From NCBI GenBank assembly GCA_002835545.1, contig PIZK01000020.1, positions 1-64,000 of the forward strand: DNA of 64,000 nt. The letters run 5' to 3'. Made by a program: the position numbers and the translations under genes. How positions within the stretch are numbered: the first letter of the stretch is position 1; each line of letters opens with the position of its first letter. Shown here piece by piece: positions 57,144-64,000 of this stretch. Under the pieces are notes generated by a model. The model saw nothing but the letters and a program-made list of their open reading frames with translations. It was not told where the DNA came from and searched no databases. Origin of the DNA: Alteromonadales bacterium alter-6D02 (GTDB lineage Bacteria; Pseudomonadota; Gammaproteobacteria; Enterobacterales; Psychrobiaceae).

Positions 57144-58919
57144 ATGACACAGCAAAAGGAACAGTCTCTTGTTCCCGAAATATTGCAACACCAGCAGCAG
57201 TTAGATCATATTCTAACGATCTCCACGCGCGATGTGTCTTCGGTCAATAGTAAGAAATTAAATGCTCATTTAACTATTTTCAGTGATTGGCTATGGCACT
57301 TAGCCCCCGATAATATTGATGCCGCTCTCGGCTTTTTACTTCACCAAACACAGCCTGTATCAGCGGCCTGCGACACAGCTTTTAAACGAGCAGTCATCAC
57401 CAGAAAGTTAGCCGAACAATTAAAGTATCATGCTTACTATGCACAAAACCTCATCAAAGCTTCCTTGATACTTGATCTGGGACTGAACCTCAACGGGGTT
57501 AACCTCAGTGAAAAACTGCGTGCCCATCAAGCCTTAACAACACAAGAAAAGAAAGTTCTACATCAATCACCAATAATTAGCGCTAACTTTTGCCACAAGC
57601 AAAAGCTATTTGATACATCGATTATCTACGGTGTCATGGAGCATAAAGAACGCCTTGATGGTAGTGGTTACCCTAAAAGAAGATCGAATAACCAGTTACG
57701 AAGGGAGGGAAAATTACTCGCAATTGTACACAGGGTGTGTGAACTGCTAACGGCCACAGAGAAACGTCCAGCTTATTCGATCAAACAAGCCTTAGGCTAC
57801 TTAGCTAAGCATCCACAACACTTTTGCTCTGATATATTACGTCACGTGGTCGTCACGTTAGATAAGCCACACCCAGCTATGTCGTTAAGAATTGATAAAA
57901 AAACTGCTGGATTAATTGAGTCGATCGATTATTTAGAACAAAAAGTTCGCTACTTTACTTATCAGATCGAACACCCCCTAGAGACATTAGCCGAGCAGGT
58001 TCAAATTGCAGAGATAAATAAGACACAACAGTATTTTATTGAACCCCGAACCTTTTCCACTAAGACATTAACAACCTTGTTAGAACAACATAATACGCAG
58101 CATGTTGAAGATAACAGTGAGAAAACCTCCCGACTCCAACCGAGTATGACACTACAACGATTACTCGATTGCAGCGCCCAGGCTCAACCGGATCAAGCTT
58201 TAATTGAAGAGTACCTAAGTCAATTACCAACACTGGGGGAGTCTTTTGTTAATACATTAACCACGCTTTACCCCAATAGCCAATTTAACAGCAGTTTGCA
58301 CGCCTTCAAAATGGCTGGGGCAAAGCAAGCTAGGCCACTGTTAAGTCAGCTCGCACTACAAAACCAACTTTCAGAGTATTTCTTTCCTGCATTGCCATCG
58401 TTAGATCATAAAGTTACACATGTGATCAAATTATCACGAGAAGTTGCACAATACGCGCGCAATATTGAGCCTAATCAATTAGCAATGTTTAGCTTGATTA
58501 ATTTGGCCCCTCTTTATTTTGAGCGTAAAATTCATCAATTACCCGCCCGTTCCACTGTCGATATCACTGCGTGTTATCTTCATCATGGCTTTAGTTTATT
58601 TGGTTTAAATAATAGCCAAATGCAAGTAAAAATTGCCACTGCGTTAATAAAGCACTGGGATAAGCGAGCGACAAATTTAAATGCACTTCGAGCACTTTCG
58701 ACACAACCAGCTAAACTTTCGAAACAAGAACAAGAACTTATCGATGGTTATCAACTAGCTCTTTTACTGACGCACCACACATTCCACGGTGTGTCGTTAC
58801 AACATAAACAACTCAAGCAGAAACTCGCCCTAACCTGCCGTACTCTATCTATAAAAAAACTCGAACTAACTCAGTTGATTAACTTCTCGCTCGATCTCCA
58901 GCCAATGTGTGAACTGTAG
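57144..58919 (+). CDS. Degenerate HD-GYP protein with HDOD-like C-terminal half
   Basis: The 591-residue cytosolic protein has an HD-GYP-like domain (about 85-260). The GYP motif and its neighbours are intact in KERLDGSGYPKRR (168-180). Several metal ligands are changed: the HD pair is Leu110-Asp111, the double His before GYP is His167-Lys168, and the later Asp is His196. It is therefore unlikely to be an active cyclic di-GMP phosphodiesterase, though it may still bind nucleotide. The C-terminal half (about 345-560, including YLSQLPTLGESFVNTLTTLY) weakly resembles HDOD signalling domains. It starts 27 nt after xni and may belong to the ppnN-xni transcript. AAGGGA lies upstream of the ATG. Confidence 0.75.
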   Translation: MTQQKEQSLVPEILQHQQQLDHILTISTRDVSSVNSKKLNAHLTIFSDWLWHLAPDNIDAALGFLLHQTQPVSAACDTAFKRAVITRKLAEQLKYHAYYAQNLIKASLILDLGLNLNGVNLSEKLRAHQALTTQEKKVLHQSPIISANFCHKQKLFDTSIIYGVMEHKERLDGSGYPKRRSNNQLRREGKLLAIVHRVCELLTATEKRPAYSIKQALGYLAKHPQHFCSDILRHVVVTLDKPHPAMSLRIDKKTAGLIESIDYLEQKVRYFTYQIEHPLETLAEQVQIAEINKTQQYFIEPRTFSTKTLTTLLEQHNTQHVEDNSEKTSRLQPSMTLQRLLDCSAQAQPDQALIEEYLSQLPTLGESFVNTLTTLYPNSQFNSSLHAFKMAGAKQARPLLSQLALQNQLSEYFFPALPSLDHKVTHVIKLSREVAQYARNIEPNQLAMFSLINLAPLYFERKIHQLPARSTVDITACYLHHGFSLFGLNNSQMQVKIATALIKHWDKRATNLNALRALSTQPAKLSKQEQELIDGYQLALLLTHHTFHGVSLQHKQLKQKLALTCRTLSIKKLELTQLINFSLDLQPMCEL

Positions 58920-59106
58920 TAAGTTTTCAAAAATTTCTTTGCCTATAATCAAATTGATTCATTATATTTGATACAAATTTGTTATACTTACTTAGATTTT
59001 AATTCTTCCATTTTTACGTCCACATAAGCGCAAAAGCTAAAAAAGATAATGGACGCCATTGTTATACGCAATATTACAATGGAAAACACAAGACAAAGGT
59101 AACAAC

Positions 59107-60114
59107 ATGACTCAAACTACGATCACTGTCATCCCTGGCGACGGTATTGGCCCAAGCATCATCGACTCTGCAATTCAAATCTTAGATAAAGTGGGTTGTA
59201 ACTTTAATTACGAATATGCAAAAGCAGGTTTAGCGGCATTAGAAGAAACTGATGAGCTATTACCGCAAGCAACATTAGATATGATCGCTAAAAACAAGGT
59301 TACTCTAAAAGGCCCATTAACAACTCCAATCGGTGCTGGCTTTACTTCAATTAACGTTAGTTTACGTAAGCAATTTGGCCTGTACGCTAACTTACGTCCA
59401 GTTCGTTCATTTGAAGGAACAAAAGCGCGTTACGAAAACATCGATATCATTACTGTTCGTGAGAACACTCAAGGCATGTACTCAGGTTTAGGCCAAGTGA
59501 TGAGTGAAGATGGTGCAAGCGCTGAGGCAATGAGTGTTGTAACTCGTGAAGGCGCAGAAAAAATTGTTACTTTCGCTTACGAACTAGCACGTAAAGAAGG
59601 TCGTAAAAAAGTAACCGCCGTTCATAAAGCGAATATCTTAAAAACAACATCAGGTTTATTCCTTGAAGTTGCTCGTGAAGTGGGTGCACGTTACCCAGAG
59701 ATCGAATCAACAGAAATGATCGTTGATAATACCTGTATGCAATTAGTAATGAACCCTGAACAGTTTGACGTTATCGTAACAACTAACCTGTTTGGCGATA
59801 TCCTATCTGACTTATGTGCAGGTTTAGTCGGTGGCCTTGGTATGGCTCCAGGCGCTAACATTGGTGAAGATGCAGCAATCTTTGAAGCGGTTCACGGCAG
59901 TGCACCAGATATTGCAGGTAAAAACTTAGCAAATCCAACATCGGTTATTCTTGCGTCAGTTCAAATGCTTGACTATCTTGGTATGGCTGATAAAGCTGAA
60001 AAAATCCTTAACGCATTAAAAGATGTAATCGCAACGGGTGACCGTACTACTCACGATCTTGGTGGTAACCACGGTACAACAGACTTCACGGCAGCAATGC
60101 TAGAGCGTTTATAA
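59107..60114 (+). CDS. NAD-type isocitrate dehydrogenase
   Basis: This 335-residue enzyme belongs to the isocitrate/isopropylmalate dehydrogenase family and most resembles the NAD-linked isocitrate dehydrogenases of mitochondrial (IDH3) type found in Shewanella and relatives. It converts isocitrate to 2-oxoglutarate in the TCA cycle. Landmarks are VIPGDGIGPSIIDSA, the substrate-loop SINVSLRKQFGLYANLRP, RENTQGMYSG and the metal-binding DNTCMQLVMNPEQFDVIV. The nucleotide-site HGSAPDIAGK follows. The start is the ATG at 59107 (AAAGG upstream); the frame opens 48 bases earlier without support. The coenzyme preference is inferred from subfamily, not measured. A strong terminator follows. Confidence 0.9.
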   Translation: MTQTTITVIPGDGIGPSIIDSAIQILDKVGCNFNYEYAKAGLAALEETDELLPQATLDMIAKNKVTLKGPLTTPIGAGFTSINVSLRKQFGLYANLRPVRSFEGTKARYENIDIITVRENTQGMYSGLGQVMSEDGASAEAMSVVTREGAEKIVTFAYELARKEGRKKVTAVHKANILKTTSGLFLEVAREVGARYPEIESTEMIVDNTCMQLVMNPEQFDVIVTTNLFGDILSDLCAGLVGGLGMAPGANIGEDAAIFEAVHGSAPDIAGKNLANPTSVILASVQMLDYLGMADKAEKILNALKDVIATGDRTTHDLGGNHGTTDFTAAMLERL

Positions 60115-60130
60115 TCAATGACCTGAATAT

Positions 60131-60160
60131 AAAAGAGCCGCTCATTAGCGGCTCTTTTTT
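60131..60160. terminator. Terminator between the isocitrate dehydrogenase gene and rlmM
   Basis: AGAGCCGCT (60134-60142) pairs with AGCGGCTCT (60147-60155) around a four-base loop, followed by TTTTT and preceded by AAA. It can end transcription from both converging genes. Confidence 0.92.
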
Positions 60161-60174
60161 ATCTTCGCATCAAA

Positions 60175-61245
60175 CTATTGTAACAACTCAATAGAGACTG
60201 TAACTTCTTCACGGTCATGATATAAATGTTTACATTGCAGCTTATATCGCAAGCCTGCTTTTCGTAATTTAGATTCAATCAGCTCTAAACATTTGTACAC
60301 TTCAACAAAACGTTTTTTCATCGGTAACTTTAAGTTAAAGATCGTTGCACGACACCAATCCTTAATTAACCAGTCAGACATTAAATCAGCAACCATGATC
60401 GGTTTTTCAACCATATCGCAAATCATCCAATCAACCGTTTTTTCGGGCTTAAATTTAAAACCGTCTTCCATGAAATGAGTCACTTGTCCCGTATCCATTA
60501 AGGATTGTGCCATCGGCCCGTTATCAATCGCGCTAACGAATAAGCCACGACGCACCAATTGGTAGGTCCAACCCCCAGGGCACGCTCCTAAGTCCACACC
60601 AGTCATGCTAGGACGCATGCTCGAGCCCTCTTCTTGCTGTTGTGGTAAAAAGAATAAAATGGCTTCCTCGAGTTTTAACGTCGAGCGACTCGGTGCATCA
60701 CTAGGAAATTTTAAACGAGGGATTCCCATAAAGAATGGCGAGTTATTATCAGAGTATGAATAACCTAAGAAACCGTTACCTGAGTCAAGCATCATCAAAT
60801 GCAGCACCGGCTTTTTGGGCTGTTCTTTTTTAGTTAAACACCCTTGCTTACGCAATGCACCACGCAATGGCACGGTAAATTTACGACAAAAACCAAGTAA
60901 CTCTTTCGCTTCGTTAGTGTCTGGTGTTTCGATACGAATATCACCACATAACGGTAGCTTATCAGTTGAATCTAGAATGGCTGAAACGCGGTCAGTAGGC
61001 GGTAAATCTTGAAGCTTTGCTACAACGACAAACATTTGGCGAGCAAAGACAAGCTTATTAAATGATAGTGTTTTAGCTAATAGATCCGCCTGTGCTAGAT
61101 CAGGGGTGATGTAATTGACATAGCCCGAATTGTCCGCCACGACACAATAACCATAAACTTCTTGCTCTGTTGCTAACTGCTGAATCTCACCAGCACATTC
61201 TTTTTCAAAGCCTCGGCGGCAATAAAGTAATAAACCATTATTCAT
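60175..61245 (-). CDS. rlmM: 23S rRNA 2'-O-ribose C2498 methyltransferase RlmM
   Basis: RlmM (YgdE) methylates the 2'-O of C2498 in 23S rRNA using S-adenosylmethionine. The 356-residue protein has an N-terminal THUMP-like region (about 1-170) and a Rossmann methyltransferase domain. The SAM motif is [19 protein letters not shown], followed by [15 protein letters not shown], the catalytic-region [12 protein letters not shown] and KLPMKKRF. The length agrees with E. coli (366). It overlaps ygdD by four bases, in the same gcvA-ygdD-rlmM order as E. coli. Confidence 0.97.
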   Translation of the reverse strand: MNNGLLLYCRRGFEKECAGEIQQLATEQEVYGYCVVADNSGYVNYITPDLAQADLLAKTLSFNKLVFARQMFVVVAKLQDLPPTDRVSAILDSTDKLPLCGDIRIETPDTNEAKELLGFCRKFTVPLRGALRKQGCLTKKEQPKKPVLHLMMLDSGNGFLGYSYSDNNSPFFMGIPRLKFPSDAPSRSTLKLEEAILFFLPQQQEEGSSMRPSMTGVDLGACPGGWTYQLVRRGLFVSAIDNGPMAQSLMDTGQVTHFMEDGFKFKPEKTVDWMICDMVEKPIMVADLMSDWLIKDWCRATIFNLKLPMKKRFVEVYKCLELIESKLRKAGLRYKLQCKHLYHDREEVTVSIELLQ

Positions 61246-61640
61246 TTCGATTCTCTACATAGCGTTCTGGCTGCTACTAACAAGCCAAGCCAAGCCACAA
61301 TAAATGTCATTCCGCCAATTGGCGTTAAAAAGCCGGCAATTTTAACGCCAGTAAAGGCAAATAGATACAGCGTATAACAAAATAAGCTTATTCCCAGCGC
61401 AAATAAGATGCCGCATGTGAGCCAAATAACGCGTTTCGTATATACAAAGCCAAAAACACACGCGAGCATGGCTAATAAGGCGTAATAATGGTGCTGATTG
61501 GCTTTGTTAAACACATCAACGAGTGCCGCTGATTGCTGAACTTTCTCAGCATGACTCGCGTATGCAGCAAAAGCGGTAGCAAAGGCTCCATTTAAACCAG
61601 CAAACATCATCAACATGCGGGTGACACGATGGCTAGTCAA
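61242..61640 (-). CDS. ygdD: DUF423 small membrane protein YgdD
   Basis: The 132-residue protein has four membrane segments. It carries the DUF423 pattern: [18 protein letters not shown] near the start, [16 protein letters not shown] in the middle and [20 protein letters not shown] at the end. Its function is unknown; it is widely conserved next to gcvA and rlmM. The start is TTG 61640, which has GGAG about seven bases upstream; an ATG eight codons later is the alternative. It overlaps gcvA by eight bases and rlmM by four. Confidence 0.92.
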   Translation of the reverse strand: MTSHRVTRMLMMFAGLNGAFATAFAAYASHAEKVQQSAALVDVFNKANQHHYYALLAMLACVFGFVYTKRVIWLTCGILFALGISLFCYTLYLFAFTGVKIAGFLTPIGGMTFIVAWLGLLVAARTLCRESK

Positions 61641-62559
61641 GATGGGCTCCTACAGGCATCTTATTACACGCCTCTTCCTGTTCAAAAAGATCTAACATCC
61701 ATTCACGAAATGCTTTGATCTTACCTAACTCACTCTGATTGGTCTCGCTTACAATATAATAAGCGTTCTTACTTAATAGGAATTCTTCAAAGGGGCAAAC
61801 CAAACGGCCCGCTTCAATCTCAGGACGAGCTAACACGCTATAGCCTAACGCAACCCCTTGGCCATAAATTGCAGCTTGTAATACGAGTGATGACAAACTA
61901 AAAATCGGCCCTTGATTTACATTAAGCGAGGTTGCACCAACTTGCCTGCTCCAGTTTTTCCAATCTTTACGGGATAAATCATGCAGTAACGTATGATTGG
62001 CTAAATCATGAATCGAGTTTATCGGTTTTGGACCAGTGAGTAGCGCAGGTGAACATACGGGAATCATATATTCATTACGTAGTTTATCAGCGCGTACTGA
62101 CGGCCAATTACCACGGCCATAATAAATGGCGACATCGACATCATCGGTTAAAAGCCCCTCATCTAAATCGATCGCTTTAATTCGAACATCTATTTCAGGA
62201 TGCAATTCACTAAACTTAGATAACCGCGGCACCAGCCATTGAATGGCAAAACTTGGCGCAGAGGCAACAGTTAAGGCACCACTGGCGGTTTTTGACAATA
62301 GTTTTTCTGTGGCATCAGATAATGAAACAAAGATATCTTTTATATCAAGAAAGTAGCTTTGCCCTTCCTCTGTTAATAGCAAGGTTCTATTTTTTCTTCT
62401 GAATAACTTAATTGATAGGTTATCTTCTAATGCCTTGATTTGATGACTAACTGCGGCCTGGGTCACAAATAATTCTTCAGCCGCTTTGGTAAAACTTAAA
62501 TGGCGAGCAGCTGCTTCAAAAGCTTTTAACGCATTTAATGGTGGTAATCGCCTTGACAT
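61633..62559 (-). CDS. gcvA: LysR-type regulator GcvA of the glycine cleavage system
   Basis: GcvA activates gcvTHP when glycine is abundant and represses it together with GcvR when it is not. The 308-residue protein has an N-terminal winged helix (LNALKAFEAAARHLSFTKAA, then ELFVTQAAVSHQIKALED) and a LysR effector domain from about residue 90. It ends close to the E. coli length (305). It heads gcvA-ygdD-rlmM. A gcvR-like gene is at 35571-36083 in the same window, so both halves of the switch are present. A small secreted-protein gene is divergent. Confidence 0.92.
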   Translation of the reverse strand: MSRRLPPLNALKAFEAAARHLSFTKAAEELFVTQAAVSHQIKALEDNLSIKLFRRKNRTLLLTEEGQSYFLDIKDIFVSLSDATEKLLSKTASGALTVASAPSFAIQWLVPRLSKFSELHPEIDVRIKAIDLDEGLLTDDVDVAIYYGRGNWPSVRADKLRNEYMIPVCSPALLTGPKPINSIHDLANHTLLHDLSRKDWKNWSRQVGATSLNVNQGPIFSLSSLVLQAAIYGQGVALGYSVLARPEIEAGRLVCPFEEFLLSKNAYYIVSETNQSELGKIKAFREWMLDLFEQEEACNKMPVGAHLD

Positions 62560-62683
62560 GCAGGCCCCTACTATTTATTAGTTTTTCTAATGCGAATTAT
62601 TACATTTTATCGTTTGTTACCGCAACTTTATTTGATTACATTATCGCCATTAACAGACATTAATTATTCAATAAGGAAACAAC

Positions 62684-62965
62684 ATGAACCCCCTCAAAAA
62701 CGCTAGCCTTGTAATTTTTTGCTTAACACTATCAGGTGTTGCAAGTGCTAATAGTGATGCACAATTACAAGAAAATTCTTCATTGAAGCAAGGAGAAGTT
62801 CAAGCAATGCTAGCTCATGAGATTCAGGACAATGTTGATTACCTAAAAAGTACAATATCATTTGAGCAGCCACTACTAGTTAAACCAACAGCAGTACTAA
62901 GTCGCTCAACACGCCTTGCTGCATCTAACTATATGCCAAAGCGCGTAATTAAGGCGACTCCTTAA
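62684..62965 (+). CDS. Small secreted protein of unknown function
   Basis: I do not recognise this 93-residue protein. It begins with a signal peptide (MNPLKNASLVIFCLTLSGVASA, split at about 22). The mature part of about 70 residues has no cysteine. It contains an amphipathic helix (EVQAMLAHEIQDNVDYLK) and a basic C-terminus (MPKRVIKATP). AAGGAA seven bases before the ATG supports it as a real gene. It is divergent from gcvA and its stop overlaps the stop of the patatin-like gene by four bases from the opposite strand. Confidence 0.65.
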   Translation: MNPLKNASLVIFCLTLSGVASANSDAQLQENSSLKQGEVQAMLAHEIQDNVDYLKSTISFEQPLLVKPTAVLSRSTRLAASNYMPKRVIKATP

Positions 62966-63789
62966 TTATATTCTTTTAACTTAAGAGGCAAAATGTTGGT
63001 TGTTGTATCATAGCCAGCTAAAAAAAGTGCTCTTTTTTGATCGCTATCGAGATTGAACTGTACGGGGGAGCTCTTCCCCGTATTGATTATTAAAGTGCTG
63101 TGCCAATAGTTATTGTTGATATATTCGCGAGAAATCGTGGTTAAAAATGTACGGATTAACAAAGTAACGTAGTCCGTGACAGGAAATAGACCTCCGGGTC
63201 GAATATCTTCATATTCGTGCTCTCCCCGGAGTCTAAAGCAAAGAACAGGCGTACCATCTCCGGCCCAATCGCGATGTAATGCATCTTCAGATAAAATACT
63301 ACCATCAGCCATTAAGCGGTTACCATAAGGTTTAAAACTAAATAACAGCGGAATAGACATCGAATAACGTACAGCCTTTGAAATCTTAAAGTCAGGTGTG
63401 CGCTCACGGTCAAAGATAACTGGTTTACTGCGCCGAACGTCTGTAGCGACAATATGAAGGTCTTTTTCTAAGTCAGCAAACGTTTTATGATCAAGCATAT
63501 CGTCAAGCCAATCTTCTAGCTTGTTGCCGTTACATAAACCACCATCCTTAATTAGCGATAAGATTGAAAACCCCCTAAATTGGTTAAAGTCGGTATCCAT
63601 TGCTGCTTGCTTAATCTCATCAAGAGGCATTCCTGTTGCATACATGCTTGAGATAATACTGCCACCGGAGACACCAACAATATGCTCTATCGTTGTATCC
63701 ATTTCCTCTAGCGCAGTGAGAATCCCTATATGTGCTGGTAGACGTGTTCCGCCGCCAGCTAGAATAGGAACCAGTGTATGATTTGCCAT
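62962..63789 (-). CDS. Patatin-like phospholipase
   Basis: The 275-residue protein has the patatin fold. An oxyanion-hole glycine loop is present as LAGGGTRLPAHIGIL (10-24), the nucleophile elbow is GVSGGS, and the catalytic aspartate is in LMADGSILSED, giving the Ser-Asp dyad. The oxyanion loop reads GGGTRLP rather than the common GGGxRG, as in one subset of bacterial patatins. There is no signal peptide, so it is cytosolic or acts after another secretion route. AAGGG precedes the ATG. The substrate is unknown; phospholipid acyl chains are expected from the family. Confidence 0.88.
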   Translation of the reverse strand: MANHTLVPILAGGGTRLPAHIGILTALEEMDTTIEHIVGVSGGSIISSMYATGMPLDEIKQAAMDTDFNQFRGFSILSLIKDGGLCNGNKLEDWLDDMLDHKTFADLEKDLHIVATDVRRSKPVIFDRERTPDFKISKAVRYSMSIPLLFSFKPYGNRLMADGSILSEDALHRDWAGDGTPVLCFRLRGEHEYEDIRPGGLFPVTDYVTLLIRTFLTTISREYINNNYWHSTLIINTGKSSPVQFNLDSDQKRALFLAGYDTTTNILPLKLKEYN

Positions 63790-63867
63790 TTTAACCCTTA
63801 AGATAGATTCTCTCTCTTATAAGTATTAAACCTAGCAGGCGATTTTTCCACTTTAAGGGTAAATAAA

Positions 63868-63917
63868 CTAAAAAGCTCCAGTAACCTTGGTAAAATATCA
63901 CCAACGTTACTGGAGCT
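63868..63917 (-). terminator. Terminator at the right edge
   Basis: AGCTCCAGTAAC (63874-63885) pairs perfectly with GTTACTGGAGCT (63906-63917), with further pairing TTGGT/ACCAA inside. On the minus strand it is followed by TTTT. It lies about 21 bases beyond a minus-strand stop codon at 63939-63941. Confidence 0.85.
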
Positions 63918-63938
63918 TAATGCATAATAGAGAGCTAA

Positions 63939-64000
63939 TTAACCTTGAGTATCAATTACTTCAAATGATTTCACTAACTCGTCAACACCTTTCATTTGCG
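63939..64000 (-). CDS. Partial gene, C-terminal end only
   Basis: A minus-strand frame enters the window at 64000 and stops at 63939. The visible end is QMKGVDELVKSFEVIDTQG. The strong terminator just beyond it supports a real gene. Twenty residues are too few to name the product. Confidence 0.5.
   Translation of the reverse strand, partial: QMKGVDELVKSFEVIDTQG

Noticed and set aside
57144-58919. Active cyclic di-GMP phosphodiesterase
   Set aside because: GYP is present but the HD histidine and two other metal ligands are replaced, so an enzymatic call is not justified.

Overview
The window is a stretch of core chromosome from a low-GC, probably marine gammaproteobacterium. The order pdxJ-recO-era-rnc-lepB-lepA-rseC-rseB-rseA-rpoE//nadB, the Vibrio-type ThyA beside lgt, the long PstC and PstA proteins, and the gcvA-ygdD-rlmM and ppnN-xni blocks point to Alteromonadales or relatives (Shewanella/Psychrobium-like). 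That placement is inferred from memory of gene orders, not from a search. I see no prophage, insertion sequence, CRISPR array, tRNA or rRNA.

Layout. 416-9432 (minus) is a housekeeping run: a small secreted PLA2-like protein, vitamin B6 synthesis, recombination, ribosome maturation, signal peptidase, EF4, and the sigma-E envelope stress operon read from a well-formed sigma-E-type promoter at 9487-9516. nadB is divergent. 11262-15712 holds ygfX, sdhE, thyA, lgt, a TauE/SafE permease and rppH. A 794-bp AT-rich gap with DnaA-box-like words separates rppH from mutH. A 103-bp tandem repeat and two operator-like palindromes lie between mutH and fadH. An orphan pseudopilin and a secreted nuclease follow.

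22661-29594 (minus) is the most unusual block. Four tightly overlapping genes encode a 1423-residue membrane hybrid kinase with three receiver domains, a stand-alone CheR, a receiver-less CheB and a receiver-kinase fusion. No chemoreceptor, CheA or CheW is nearby, so it looks like a dedicated signalling module that borrows chemotaxis methylation enzymes.

29837-43222 is a phosphate region: pstC-pstA-pstB-phoU, a separate pstS, phoB-phoR and a porin. Candidate Pho boxes with the correct 11-bp half-site period lie upstream of pstC, pstS, phoB and the porin, so the sequence itself supports one PhoB circuit. gcvR and three small membrane-protein genes sit inside this region.

43261-64000 holds sbcDC, an orphan sensor kinase, rdgC, an M61 peptidase, a GGDEF protein, ppnN, xni, a degenerate HD-GYP protein, an isocitrate dehydrogenase, rlmM-ygdD-gcvA, a small secreted protein, a patatin-like lipase and the 3' end of one more gene. 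Many start codons were moved inward from the longest reading frame because a Shine-Dalgarno sequence or a signal peptide favours an internal ATG or GTG; this is noted in the entries concerned.
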